Shown here: positions 12,601 through 24,900 of the stretch, piece after piece | How the letters are laid out: each line of letters starts with the position of its first letter | Position numbering within the stretch: the first letter of the stretch is position 1 | Source of the DNA: Ciborinia camelliae | Taxonomy: Eukaryota > Ascomycota > Leotiomycetes > Helotiales > Sclerotiniaceae | DNA length: 64,000 bases | Direction: 5' to 3' | NCBI GenBank assembly: GCA_025890175.1 | Contig: JANPYM010000001.1 | Span: 1,895,004 to 1,959,003 of the forward strand | Program-made: the position numbers and the translations under genes | Notes under the pieces: generated by a model | The model's database searches: none | Told to the model about the DNA's origin: nothing | Seen by the model: only the letters and a program-made list of their open reading frames with translations

Positions 12601-13404
12601 AAACCCAAAAGTCAAGAAACCCACAAATGCCATAATATAGAGAATGATGCTGATCAAACCCATCTTTTCTCTCCAAGCTCTTTGCTGTGCCTTGGACCGG
12701 AAACCAAAACACTTGAGAACAAAGCCTGGGCACCAGAAGGTTACAATAGCACAATAAACATTCCAAAGACTAGGTGGTTTCACAGTGTCGAGGGCCTTTT
12801 GTCTTGCTTTCTCCTCTTTGGACATCTTTTGTACTCTCTCCCTCCTTAATTTCTTTCCTCCTCGAGGCTTTGAAGCAAACCCGGCCTTCTCATTCGACGT
12901 AAGATCTTCTGGCCCGGCTCCATGGCCGCGTGTAGGTCGTCTTATGGGAGCTGTAATATCAGACCCCGCTTCTCCTGATGATCGAAGCCCTGATGTCTCT
13001 GTATTCGCAGCATCCGCTTCTATATCTTCCATTATGGGATCGTTACCAGTCGATGAAGGTTGGGTATCCATGTTGGCAGCATGTTGGCGATAATGGTAGT
13101 TGGGATGGTTTTCATCAATTCTGTGACGTTCTGGGCGGATAAGACTTCGCTTTCTCGACATAGCCGGCGCAGGCGTTGTGTTCCGCGTTGGCGATATAGG
13201 TTCGCGAGACATCGTTGGACTCAGTGAAGGTGATGATGTATCGGCAAAGGATGATTTCGAAGGTCGGCTTTCATGTGAAGGCGCAGCTTGGGGTAAAGTG
13301 TAATAGACAGTTTCTTCATCTTGAACTTGTGCGCGCCGCGAATGATTTCGATATTGATGAGATCTATGTGATTCACTATGATCAGATCGCCTAGGAGGAG
13401 ACAT
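9696..13404 (-). CDS. Class IV chitin synthase (yeast Chs3 type), two exons
   Basis: A membrane GT2 glycosyltransferase that makes chitin from UDP-GlcNAc at the plasma membrane. Exons on the minus strand are 13404-10173 and 10120-9696 (52-bp intron, GTAAGT...CTAG), giving 1218 aa, the usual class IV length. The first 200 residues are basic, Ser-rich and probably cytosolic. Membrane helices lie near residues 245-270 and 505-535, enclosing the extracytosolic part typical of this class, with a large C-terminal hydrophobic set continuing into exon 2. Catalytic signatures are VDADTKV (D868/D870), EDRYL (985-989) and QRRRW (1024-1028). There is no myosin head, which excludes classes V and VII. In yeast this enzyme needs the Sel1-repeat activator Chs4/Skt5; a clear Skt5 homologue lies 4.5 kb upstream on the opposite strand. 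Confidence 0.96.
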
Positions 13405-16400
13405 GATCTATTTTGAGTAAAATTGTCAGTTGTTGTCAATGAGTGAATGAGAGATCCAAGTGGATATTGCAACTTCAATCACTTCGGCTTCTCTCTCACC
13501 GTCAACAGCGATTAGAAGGAATGAACCAGTGGTAATCAAATTCCCGAGGAGAAATGAGATATCCGACAATAGTGCATATTTTTTTATTTTTTTTGCAAAG
13601 CTTTCAATAAAACTGATTATGAGGGGCAACGATAACTTTAGAGTAATGAGGAATATGGGGAAACATACATGATGGCGGTCAACAGCAGTGGTTTGTTTGT
13701 AAACTTTGTATGAAATAGAGTTTGTTATTATCCCTGTTTAATGTTGTGGGTTGGTTCCTTGGTCGACCAGAGGAGAGTCGAGACGAGGAGGCGCCGTTAC
13801 AAGAAGTCCATCGATGTACTGATATTCCTTGAAAATAGCGAATATGTAGATGTAGGTATTGTAGCAAAAAGTGATTCGACCTTGGTCTGGAATATCCCAA
13901 TGTACAAAATATGAATACCGACGTCAAGAATTCTTGATGACGCTCTTGATGGCGCAAGGGATGAGAAAGCGAGAGTTTGAGTGAGTGAGTGAGCGAGTGA
14001 GCGAGTGACCTTTCCTAGAGTGAGAATGGTATTTTGGGCAAGAGCGTATTTCGTACTGCGGTATGCAAGAGTAAACAACACCCGCAATACGAACAATTTC
14101 GCCTTCAGCTGCTCCTTCTTTTTAAGGTACCTACGAGTAAACGAGTGATAAGGATTTGCAATAGTACCTATGTAAATAAAAGGGTCCGTGATGATGATGA
14201 TAAATAGGTAGGTAGGTAGGTAGGTAGGTAGAGATTAATAAGATGTACGAAATATATGTATGAGTGGAGTATGGGGTGAAATATGAAGATGAAGTAAATA
14301 AACGAATGATTTTTTTTTTCCTTCCCTCTCTCCCCGCCTCCCCTGGCCTTGATCTTCAAAATAGGTAGTTGTTACCTCATGAAAGATTACATAATAACAT
14401 ATATAAGGTCTAGTATCAAGGTATTCCAGCCTCCAATTTATTATTGATTATAAGAGACAGGATGAAATAATGGTACACTACTGCAGTTGTTGTAACGCTA
14501 GATGTCGGAATGTACAAAAAGGGTTGTGATAGGTACTACCTAGGTGGGAAGGTATGGGATGTCCATGGATATGCTCACCGGGAATAAATGTAGAAGGTCG
14601 GGCCAGGTCAGATCCATAAAAGTTTACATCTTTAAAAATTATGATTGGTCCATAGATATCAATTCTTCCATGATTCCTAAAAATAAAAATATCTTGGCTT
14701 GAAGGGTTGCTAAGGGGATTGAAGATTCGAAGGGGTAACCTGGTGTACTTAAGCATAAGAGCAGCTACGTATGGAGATCATCGCATCTACTGCTTTCAAC
14801 ATGGTACTTTTATACTTTCTCATACGGTAATGGTAAAATCTCTATTATCTACCGACTCTATCAGTTGCACATCCATGTACTCAGGTTGTGCTTATGAACC
14901 TTAGGTAAGAAACTTAATATGTTGATTCTCGCATGCATTGATCATCATGAGACTTTTTACCGATGATGCAAGTATCATGATTCCATCGCGTCACGAGATA
15001 TTCAACCGATCTTCCTTATCAATCAATGCTTATGTTGAATTTGACATTTTTTTGTTTTTTTGGCTTTTCAGCACGAGGCACCTTTAGAGTCAAAAATGAC
15101 AGGGGATAATACGAGAAGGTTACGCCAACCGATGCTATGGCCACCAAATAATATGGCGTTATGATACCTACCTAGATACCTAGGCCCTGCCTTACCTAGG
15201 CAGGTAGTACCCGCCGTGGACATACTTGTCGGGACTGTACAGAGTTTCCTTCCACGGGTACCGAAAAGATAGAAATAGGAACAAAAGGAGGAACAAAAAT
15301 CAAAATTTAATTCTTCTTCTAAAAATGATGGTTCGTTTCAAACTTCATATTTCAATTGAGCCCTCCCTCCTTCATGTTTATGATGACGGGTTAGGTATTT
15401 ATAGAGAAGAGACCTTGGGACCCGGGATCCTTGGCCCAAAAAATATCAAGAACATATTTAAGTTATTATTGAAGGGAGGGAGGGATTCTCCGCATTCTAC
15501 GAGAAGTTATCACAACTTTATTAACCCTTCCAAGGCTGTCCATCCCAGTGAACATCCTCATCTGTGCTCAGTCAAAAGTTAAAATCCTGATGATTACCTA
15601 GGTACCCTAAGTAACTTTGTTATCTAGGTATGGGCCGAAGCGCTATTGAAGATCCCGAGTCAACTTATCGCGATAGTCTCTCTTGTTATGACTACATCCC
15701 TAGGTCGGCAAACGACGGTTGTTAAGGTGAGGCCTGGTACCCCTCGTATGGATGGATGGTCGTAAGTTCGTAACTCAGCCTCGTCATGTTATGCGATGAT
15801 TCGTAGTATGGCTGATCTCAGCTTGGTATTATTATATAATGTTTGGATTTTGGTACGCGGGCGATTACAATTCAGGGACGGTGGCCGAAAATGTGCTCTC
15901 CACTCAACCCTTTTGGGGCTCCAAAGGATCCAAAAGAGGATACGGCATTAGAAACAGAGTCGAAGATAGCCTGGAACCCGGGCACCCTTCTCAATTAGGT
16001 AGACAAGACAAAACAATGGCTGGAAATGAGGCTCATCTTCCCGAGAAATAGTAATATGTATGATTTGAAGAACCTCTTGGCGTGAATATTTGAATTGAAT
16101 GAATAATAATAATAATTGAGTCGAATAGAATTTACGACGCATTTTTGGTGAGTTAATTAATTTCGTATCTAATTTCGTATCTTGCTCAGGTGCCCATCAA
16201 GCTCTGTAACAGATATAGCTGGAGGTACGGTACATACATTCACTTCCAAGAGGTTTTTGTTGATTGCTAAAGGAGAGGTAACATTCGTTAATGCCGTGCA
16301 ACATGAAGATACATCTGTCAAAAAAAAAGGCGTAACTCACCGGACGGGAATACACAAACACAAGAACCCCGGATCTTCCAAACCGTTAACCATTGTATTG

Positions 16401-17894
16401 GGTACATTTGATCACAAACAAAATCCATCGCCAAACATTGACTGGGGGGTGGTCATCTCATCTCATCTCATCTCATCGGATTTTGATTACTTGAATTGGA
16501 TTGGAAGGAACCTAAAGGGTTTTCCCCGCAGCTCAACTCCTTTTGAAGTTTTTTGACGCCTGACGCCTCTCAACTCTTTTTTTTTTCTTTCTTTTTTCCA
16601 TTCCGTACCTATCCTATCCACAGAAATTCATAACTAGTCATCCATATAATCATCAATCATACAAGTGGGTGGCACAGTCCACTTCGACTAGGTAGGTGGT
16701 GAAAATCGCACCAGACGGGTTCAAGCATTATTTACCTATTGATTGTAACACGCATGCCCTAGAACTCTTGGGTAAGTCACAATAATAAAGTCATTCATCA
16801 TTTCATACCTACCTACTCCGTACCTATTCATATTCATATTTTTATATTCATACCTACTATTCAAGCAAGGACTTCCAGGTGATAACTTATTGACCACTCT
16901 TTTATGAAGATCCGACTAGCGGATTAACAGGTACAAGCGCCGTTTTGAGTTTACAATTGACAGTTTAACCTTACCCGATTTACAAGTTACGAGCCCCGAG
17001 CCGAGAGAGAGGAGGTCTGTTGACTCTTGAGTCTTGAGAGAGAGAGAGAGAAAGAGGAAGACTTTCTAATTCTGACGTGCGACAACAACATTCCTGTAAG
17101 ACTTGTCTTCATTCCTGCCATCGCGCGAGGCCCAATCTAATTCAATCAACAACGGCAATCAGAAACCGCGATTTCCTAGGTACAGTACAATACTGTCAAC
17201 TGTCAAATGTCAACAAAACCCTTTTTATGAGGATATTTACCTAGGGAGGTCCTACATACCTAGCATCGACCATCAGCCGCACCTGCCTGTACATCGACCC
17301 ACCACACGGGCATAATTAATCTAGGGTTGCAGCAGGGGTAGAATCCATCTTAAAATATTCATCGATTGTTCGCAGTTGCACCCGAGCAGTAACAAGAATA
17401 AGGTTACCGCCACGGATACATTCTTTCTTTGTGTTCGAGCAGATCACTTTGGAATTTGAGGGGAGATTACCAAATTTGATCATTTCGTCATCGTCATACA
17501 GTTAGAGAAGGTATCACCGGTAAGATACTACTACATTGTACAGTCACATAATTTCTCCTGGGGGATCTATGAGACCATCTCACGCAATACTGATTCACAT
17601 TTCCACAGATCAAGCTTCCTCTTTTCAACGCCCTCGATATACCACACTCGTTTGCCTTTCTTCTCAAATATCTACGACTGCACAAGTGCTTAAGTAATAC
17701 CTCTACTGAATCAACTCTCGCCATTTCTTTGCAGCCTCCCCCTACCTCACTGCAAAGTGATCTCAATACTTTGCAGCTTGATCTCCGGAAAGCACGGAGA
17801 TATTTCATAGAGAACTATCTGAGCGTGTCCATTGGAGTTTGGGTGGAGTAGTGTCAAACTGCGGGTCGACGGTCGAGTAGTACGGAACTTGATC
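13405..17894. other. Long divergent intergenic region between chitin synthase and Skt5-like gene
   Basis: About 4.5 kb holding both promoters. The first 700 bases upstream of the chitin synthase are relatively complex and probably contain its leader. Further on are a GGTA tandem (14205-14231), TACCTAGG words (15165-15215), an ATCTC run (16454-16476) and a GA run (about 17036-17050). Several short ATG frames exist (for example 15226-15582 and 16182-16556 plus), but composition does not support them as genes. The 800 bases before 17895 are again more complex and likely hold the Skt5-like promoter and leader, possibly with a leader intron. Confidence 0.55.
14205..14231. repeat. GGTA tetranucleotide tandem
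   Basis: Six to seven copies of GGTA in a row, the densest example of the TAGGTA/TACCTA words that recur between genes throughout this window. Confidence 0.9.
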
Positions 17895-20056
17895 ATGCCA
17901 ACCCAAGTTGCAACCCCTCCTGGTCCCGAAGGCTTCAGAATAGCTTCCCCTAAAGGATCGCCCTCCGGATATTTTGACGGAGAAGATTTGAAAGAAAATA
18001 ATACTGGGCGAAAGTCTGTACCACCATCACCTCCCGCCGGAAGAATACAAGGATCACCAATGACGCCCACTAAAATCAATATACAACGGCAGTCTCGCCA
18101 GTCTCAGATCGAGAGCGAAGACTCAACGATCTGGGAATCACATAAAACACACGAATATGAGGATTATCAACAGTCGGGAATGTTCGTGCCAGTAACTACT
18201 GAAATGCCATACCGAACACCGCCGCCACTACCAATCAATATAGAGCTTTCACAACAGCCAGAACTGAAGACATCTGTGGAATCGTCTTCAGTGTCAAGAA
18301 CTTCATCTGAGAATTCATCAGCCTACCCAACCCAATTTGAAAATGGAATTCCTGAGCGAATCGATGAAAACGAAGCGAATGCGCATGAGCATGAGCAACC
18401 TGTTTCACAACTGCAATACTACCATCAAAGTTCAGCGACTCCCAATCATCGAACTTCTATGCCCAGTGGCCCAAGTATGAATGATTTCACAGAAGCAGGT
18501 GCATCGACGAATCGCCACCTGACCCCCAATTCCCAATATGCCAGACATTCTTCTAATAATTCAAGTCAAAGACCATTGTCTGCATACTCTGATCTTGGGG
18601 GCAGAGGTCGCTCACCTGTCAATGGCCCCAACTCACCAGTTTGGAATGGGCGTGCGGGATCCTCTAACTCGGGGCTGTCTGGGGATAGGCCAATTTCGTA
18701 CGTCGATCTCGCTAATATGCCCTACACGCGGCAACATGCACCAGGCCCGATCTCACTTGATAATTCACAGCTGCGGACAGTAGTAGGGTCAAATGCGTCG
18801 TTACTTAGCGCACAAAAGACACTAGATATGTATCGGCAAAATGCCAAGAAATCTAGCAATTCAGAGATACAATATTCTTTTGCCATATTTTTAATTCAAG
18901 CAGCTCAAGAGGCCGGCTTAAACCTAGAGGATGACACACCGCGAAAAGCTAGCCCGAAGCCTGGTCGTAATAGCCCTTACATAGAAGGCGAACCTGCCAC
19001 CCCACAAAACCTACTGCGAGAAGCCAAAAGTATTCTACAAAAGCTAGCCGATCGCGGGTATCCATTTGCACAATATTATTTAGCTGACGGTTATTCTTCC
19101 GGGCTCTTTAACAAAGGAAAACCAGATCACAATACAGCTTTCCCGTTATTCGTTTCAGCGAGCAAGCACGGCCACGCTGAGTCTGGATATCGAGCTGCAT
19201 TATGTTATGAATTCGGTTGGGGCTGTAGGATTGACGCTGCCAAAGCAGTGCAATTCTACCGTGCAGCGGCAGCTAAAAACCATCCTGGTGCAATGACCCG
19301 TCTTGGTCGAGCTTGTCTCTCTGGCGACCTCGGCTTCGACAGATACAAGGAGGGACTTAAATGGCTGAAACGAGCTACTGAATCGGCTGATACCCAGTAC
19401 AATGCAGCACCATATCATCTTGGCGTATTATATGAGACAGGTTATGGAGAAGATCTGTTCAAAGATGAGGCCTATGCTGCTGAACTTTTTACTCAAGCCG
19501 CGGAATTAGGAAACGCCGATGCTTCTTATAAACTGGGTGATGCGTACGAGCATGGAAAACTTTCATGTCCTCGAGATCCAGCTTTAAGTGTTCATTTTTA
19601 TAACGCAGCGGCGGAGGCTGGCAATCCCAATGCCATGATGGCGTTATGTGCCTGGTATTTAATTGGAGCTGAACCGGTACTTGAGAAAGATGAGAATGAG
19701 GCATACGAATGGGCACGACGAGCTGCTGAAATGAGTAAGTGACCTACATCATTTATAAACATGACTCTCAAACTAACCATGTTATGGATCTTACAAAAGC
19801 AGAATATGCTATGGGATATTTCACGGAGATGGGCATTGGCTGCCGGCGGGACCCGCTCGAAGCTAATGTTTTGTATGTCAAAGCAGCCGAAGCTGGTGAC
19901 GAGCGCGCGAAACATAGACTTGCCAAAATCCGAGCAGCAGCTTCGGGAGGCACACCTATGGAAGTTGCGCCGCAGAGAAATGCGGCCAAGATCAAGAAAG
20001 GTGCTTCAACCGTCGACAAGCCCGGGAAGGATGACAAGGAGTGTGTGGCTATGTGA
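17895..20056 (+). CDS. Skt5/Chs4-type chitin synthase activator (Sel1 repeats, CaaX end)
   Basis: Homologue of yeast Skt5/Chs4, which binds and activates the class IV chitin synthase and tethers it at growth sites. Exon 1 is 17895-19734; exon 2 begins at 19800 or 19803 and ends at 20056, giving 697-698 aa. The start is the first in-frame ATG (MPTQVATPPG). Residues 1-300 are Ser/Pro-rich. A TLDMYRQNAKKS segment opens the ordered part, then Sel1 repeats run from about residue 375 to 660 (YPFAQYYLADGYSSG, GYRAALCYEFGWG, AYEWARRAAEM). GAEPVLEKDENEAYEW closely matches the yeast protein. The C terminus, ECVAM, is a CaaX box, as in yeast Skt5, so prenylation is expected. The intron acceptor is odd: the length and phase expected for the last Sel1 repeat point to exon 2 starting at 19788, but the bases there are TGG, not TAG. 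The usable downstream AGs remove four or five residues from that repeat. Confidence 0.93.
19785..19802 (+). other. Suspected damaged splice acceptor and tandem AAGCAG acceptor
   Basis: The intron opens with GTAAGT at 19735 and has a CTAAC branch near 19772-19776. At 19785-19787 the bases are TGG. Were they TAG, exon 2 would start at 19788 in the right phase, and the last Sel1 repeat would have the family length. The next AGs, at 19798-19799 and 19801-19802, form AAGCAG, a NAGNAG acceptor. Both are in frame and differ by one codon. Sequencing error, recent mutation and true use of the shorter form are all possible. Confidence 0.55.
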
Positions 20057-22866
20057 AAGGCGATATAAAGATTCTTCCGTTCTAGAACTCAGACAGTGGA
20101 GCCTAACGCAAGGAATATGGTCCTGACTGTATTGATAGGGATGGCCATTGGCTGTGAGAGTAGGTAGTTATGGGAGCATCTGTATTGAGAGGCGGATTGT
20201 AGTATGCATTTCATATGCATCTCGCCAGATCAGGTTTGAATGGATTCGGCCAGAAACAAAATTAATAAGCCTTTCTACCTTTTTTTTTTTTTTGCATGCG
20301 ATACGATGCGAGGCGTTTTTCGTTGATTTACATGATGAGCGGCGTTTTAAGTTAGATTTTCCTTTTCTCTTTCTTTCTTTCTTTCTTTCTTTCTTTTTTT
20401 ATCATGTTTTAATGAGATGAGATGAGATGAGAGCATGTGGGTGTGGGTTTGTGTGTGTTATAGCATTGGTGGTCTTTGCATTTGGGTTGGGGTTGGGATT
20501 GGGATTGGGATTGGGATTGGGGAAAGGGGGGGATCGAGCATGCATGCATGGTTTTGAGAAAGGAGCAATTTTGATTTTTAGATGAAGGGGATGGAAAGAA
20601 GGGAATTGGAGGGGAGGGGAGGGGAGGGGGAAGTTAAAAATGAAGATACCTATGAAGATATGAAGAACATCGGACTGAGAGATGCGGATGCATACAACAA
20701 GAACAACAAGAACAACAAGAACAGCAACAAGAACAGCAACAGCAACAGTAACAATGGGAATGAAAATGGTAATGGGAACGGGGATGGTATTATACTGTTA
20801 ATGATTATAGTCGGCTATGCGAGTGGGATGGGCTTGGGACTGAAAATTGGGAATGAATGGATGGATGCATGGATGCATGGGGAAAAAAGATTGTAATTCA
20901 TACAGTTTTTATGAACACTCTGGATGTAATGAAATGAAATGACATGAAATGAATGATAAATGATGAATGATAAATGATGAATGATAAATGTTTGCATGTT
21001 GTATCTTTTCTGCGGAGGGGTTGGGAGGAATCTTTAGATGGAATCTTTAAAATGAAATCATGACAACCTATGGAATGGAATGGATTGGAATACGGTATCC
21101 CTAAGCGAGCGACTCGAGTCACCTGGGCACGGGCCGTCATCAATTTGAATTGGATTGAATGGATTTGAATGGAATGGAATCTGAAGACGGGAGTTCAAAA
21201 CTTGGGAGCTCTGAAGGCTCAAGCTATGCGGTAGGAATTGGTGGTATGAGGATAAGAATAAGATGGGATGGGATGGGATGGGATGGGATAGGATGAAAGG
21301 ATGTAATATAATGTAAATATCAGGGCCAACTAGGAGGTAGGTAAGATGATATAGAATTAGAAATAGAATTGGCTAAGCGGCGTGAATGTATATGAATGCT
21401 TTTGAATAGGTACCTATAGGTAGGTATAGGTAGGTAGGTATGGGTATGGATGTGAATAGGTGACTGTGAATAGGTGAATACCTAGGTATAAAAGGAGAGA
21501 GAGAGAGGGTAGATGGAATGGAATGGAATACAAGGTAATGTAATTGGAATCAGATGAGATGAGAGGAGATGAGAGGAGATAAGAGAAGATGAGAGGAGAT
21601 GAGAGGAGATAAGAAAAGATGAGAGAAGATAAGAGGAGATGAGATAAAAAATAATTATGATGATGAGGAGAAGGAGAAGGAGAAGTGGTAGAAATAAAAA
21701 AAATAAAAGATGGGACCTCGGGAACCCTACTTAGGCATCTATCTATTCTATCTATCTATCTATCTACCTAGATGATGACGAGAAGCCAGCTAGACAGACA
21801 GAGGGAGTATTTAGAAAAACGAATAAAAATCCGAAGGAAAATAGGTAGGCAATAATAAGATAACATGAGATGAGATGAGAGAATGTAGAGGAAAATCCCG
21901 AGAGTCAATCTCCTATATATCTAGATATCTATCTATATACAATAAAATAAAATAAAATAAAATAATCAAGAGAGCTAATTGGGTATTAGGTAGGTGGCTG
22001 GAGAATTATAACTTATATCTTATAACTTATAAGTTTCCCAAGGTAGGTAGGTAGGTACTACTACTACTAGGTACTTACACAACCAAAACCACCTGTGTTT
22101 TTTAATCGATCCAGATCCATCGTATTACACATCTCATCCCATCCATCGCCTTTATAACAATAATAACAATAACAATAATAATAATAAGTAATATCGGTAA
22201 AAGGGACCGCTGATCTAACATCCCCAGGGCCAGCAAAAAAAAAGACAGCGAGAACAAGATGGGGAGATAGGGGATCTGCCTTTTCCACTTTCCATGGTCG
22301 ATGAATTGCTAGACTTGAGTCCTTGTGATAGCAATACGATGACTCTTTGACTAAATCATGGATGCAAGGAGATTCGACTGGATTAGACTACTAGACTACT
22401 AGACTACTAGACTACTAGACTACTAGACTACTAGACTACTAGACGAGAGGGAGAGATAGGAGAAAGGAGAGAGAGATGGGAGAGAGGAGGGAGGAAAGAA
22501 GATAGAAGGAGGGAGAGAGTGATGAGATGATGGAGATGTTAAGTAGGTAGTAGTGCGCTTTAAACATTTTACTCAAAACTAGGTAGGTAGGTACCTACAC
22601 CAAACTTCGATAGCCGTCGGTATTCTTACGATTGAATCCACTTTCAATACAATACAATACGATGCGATGCCAAATGTAATTTGCAAAATGGAATCAAATC
22701 ACCACCATCATCCCTCGTCGGATCATTACCTATATATACAAACGTTTTAAAAAAATCTAAATACCATCCATCAATGGCATTACCTTCACCCTCCCCCCAA
22801 AACCCCTTTTCCAATTATAAGTCTATATCATATGATTCATATTTTTGTGTCCCTGTCCCTATGCCA
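20057..22866. other. Intergenic microsatellite-dense region
   Basis: About 2.8 kb between the Skt5-like gene and the 3' end of the phospholipase gene; both genes end here. Beyond a short 3' UTR-like part it is almost wholly simple repeats of many unit lengths, listed separately. Apparent frames such as 20582-20896 are translations of repeats (Asn/Lys-rich). No gene or mobile element is seen. Confidence 0.7.
20361..22444. repeat. Cluster of at least ten microsatellites and minisatellites
   Basis: CTTT (20361-20400), GATGA (20411-20432), GGGATT (20482-20522), AACAAGAAC-like (20696-20733), a 14-15-bp ATGATAAATGATGA unit (20951-20990), GGGAT (21261-21296), a 10-bp GAGATGAGAG-like array (21552-21645), AAAAT (21941-21964), AAT/AAC (22156-22189) and an 8-bp ACTACTAG array of about 7.5 copies (22385-22444). 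The arrays differ in unit and strand bias, so they are not one satellite family. Confidence 0.85.
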
Positions 22867-24900
22867 TTATCCAAATATGACTGCAAGGGTAGCAGTCGCA
22901 GCTACGATCATACTCATGAATGTGCTTGATTCCAACGCGAAGCCAGCAGAAGTGGCCGAGACCTCCGCGAGGATAAAGTCGGGATCGTAGACAACATCAC
23001 TGGTATCCAAAGTACCATTCCAGCAGTATTTATTGAAACAGGCGGTACATGCATCTGGGACCGTGGTATTGGTCTTGGTGAGCGAGCGAGAGATGACGGC
23101 ACAGGCAACGCATGTGGGCCATTCGGAATCAAGGGTAGAATTGCCCATCGTGGCAACATCATAGCCGTTTCTAATGATGAGATTGCGTTGCGTGTCGTTG
23201 TACGAAGGGTCGAAAGTCGATACGTTGGAATGGGTAATGTAGGGGGCATTGGGAATGTAGACGACTAAAGGTGTCTGGCCGGTGGAATTGGAGGCGTCAC
23301 AGCCGAAGAAAGTGGGGCGTTTGTTAAGACCAAGGTTGACGAATGTGTTCTGGCCTGGGATGGAGGGGAAAACCGTCCCGTTCGCGATGGTTTCGTTAAG
23401 AGAACGTTCGTAGGTTGCAACGAGGGAGGTTCCGTTGGGCCAAAGAAAGGTGGTGTCTGCGGATGAATCGACGGCGAAGATTACATCCACTCCACGAATA
23501 GGCTGGATGAGCGGGTAAAGAGGGATGTTCTGACCATCCTCACCACCGTCAACCAAATCCAGCTGTGTAGTGTGGGCATTACGATTGGTATTATTGTTGA
23601 ATCCATAAAAGGGGTTAGGTTGATATTGCGCAATGTCATTGTTGGTGAATCCAATCTTATCGAGAATTGTGGTGAACGCATTGGTGATTGTAGTTGGAAG
23701 TCCACTGGCATTGGCTTGAATCAAGAATTGGTTGAAAAGCGTAGATGAAGTACCCATTACGTAGCCAACTTGATCAAAACCACGAACGCATTGTTGACCA
23801 TCAGGAATGACACCTGCGGTGAAATTTGACCCGATGTAGCGAAGGGGTGCAAATGCGTATGTCGTAGGATCCCAGGAACCAAGTTCAAAAGGATTGAATT
23901 CGTATACGGTAGAGTTGAGCGATACAATTCCGGTATATGGGGAACGACCATCAGCGACTAGGAAAGGCATTGGAATATCACCATTTGAGAAGTCATCCTG
24001 TAGTGCGATTGACGAGAAGGTATAAGCCGGTCCACCATTCGTAGCATTAACGAGTTGGAATGATAATGCCCGTCCCCAATAATCGGTGATCGAGGTATTG
24101 AAATTGAGCCCAGCATCGGCTTTCTCCTTGACCTCCGATTCAATGGTGCTATAGTAATCAGCAGTACTTAAGATCTGAATGCCATGATCGTTGGGCCCCT
24201 CGAAGATAGAATTTTCAAAGTTCCATACATTAGAACCCTTGCTCCCATCTCGCAAATTTTCGACAGTGCTAAAGTTATTGGTGTAGATTGAGCCCACCAA
24301 CCATCCACCACCAGAAAGACCTGCAAGGTAGGTTGAAGCTTGTAAAAGACCCCCAATTTGGCCCGTGTTCGTAGAATTCGTTGTTCGATTGTCGGCAGCA
24401 GCGATAAATCCAGCGCCATTCATTAATGCACGATAACCTCCTCCAGAAACTGCTAAACCGATGTTTGGTAAAGTAGATGCATTGCCTGAAACTTTGTTGA
24501 TATATGTAGCCGCATCGAATCCAGAAATGTTCATCCTTTCGAGGAAGCTTATCATAGGCTCAATGGTATTATTTCTTCGTAATTCAAGCCATGAGGTTTC
24601 ATTGGCAGATAATTTACTGGCTTCTCTGATCGTCGGTCTCGTATTGGGACAGTTTACTGCCCCTGGTGCATAGCCTCCTGTTGGGGAATCTGGTAAAGCA
24701 CGCTTTACCGCAACCATAGGTGCAGCTAATACTTCAGCGGCGATAATTTCGGGAGATGCATCTCGAGGTAAAACCAATTGACGGGCTACAACTGAGTTAA
24801 CCAAATTCTAAAGTTAGAGATTCTCAAGGGCAAAGAGGGACATACCATTACACAATGAAGTCAATACAACAGAGGCAACGATAGTTTCGAAGCCTTTCAT
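22867..24900 (-). CDS. Secreted GPI-type lysophospholipase / phospholipase B, two exons
   Basis: An extracellular or wall-bound enzyme releasing fatty acids from phospholipids and lysophospholipids. Exon 1 (24900-24846) encodes [18 protein letters not shown], a signal peptide. Donor GTATGT follows. The acceptor is the CAG at 24794-24792, not the closer TTAG at 24808, because only the former keeps frame and leaves room from the CTAAC branch. Exon 2 is 24791-22867; total 659 aa. The nucleophile motif GLSGGGW puts Ser at about residue 178, and the catalytic Asp lies in VDGGEDGQN (about D433). The oxyanion motif SGGGYRA is near residue 128. Many N-glycosylation sites (NXS/T) are present. The last 25 residues are hydrophobic after a small-residue stretch, fitting a GPI signal. 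Several Cys cluster near residues 560-620, as in fungal PLBs. Confidence 0.95.

Noticed and set aside
20482..20522. Telomere-like GGGATT repeats
   Set aside because: The unit is TTGGGA, not TTAGGG, the array is 40 bases long, and it lies among other microsatellites between two ordinary genes.
20582..20896. Asn/Lys-rich frame
   Set aside because: Translation of AAC/AAG repeats.
22385..22444. Possible CRISPR-like array
   Set aside because: 8-bp units directly joined without spacers, in a eukaryotic genome; it is a minisatellite.
24805..24809. Nearer TTAG acceptor in the phospholipase gene
   Set aside because: It lies 3-5 bases after the CTAAC branch and would shift the frame; the CAG at 24794-24792 keeps it.
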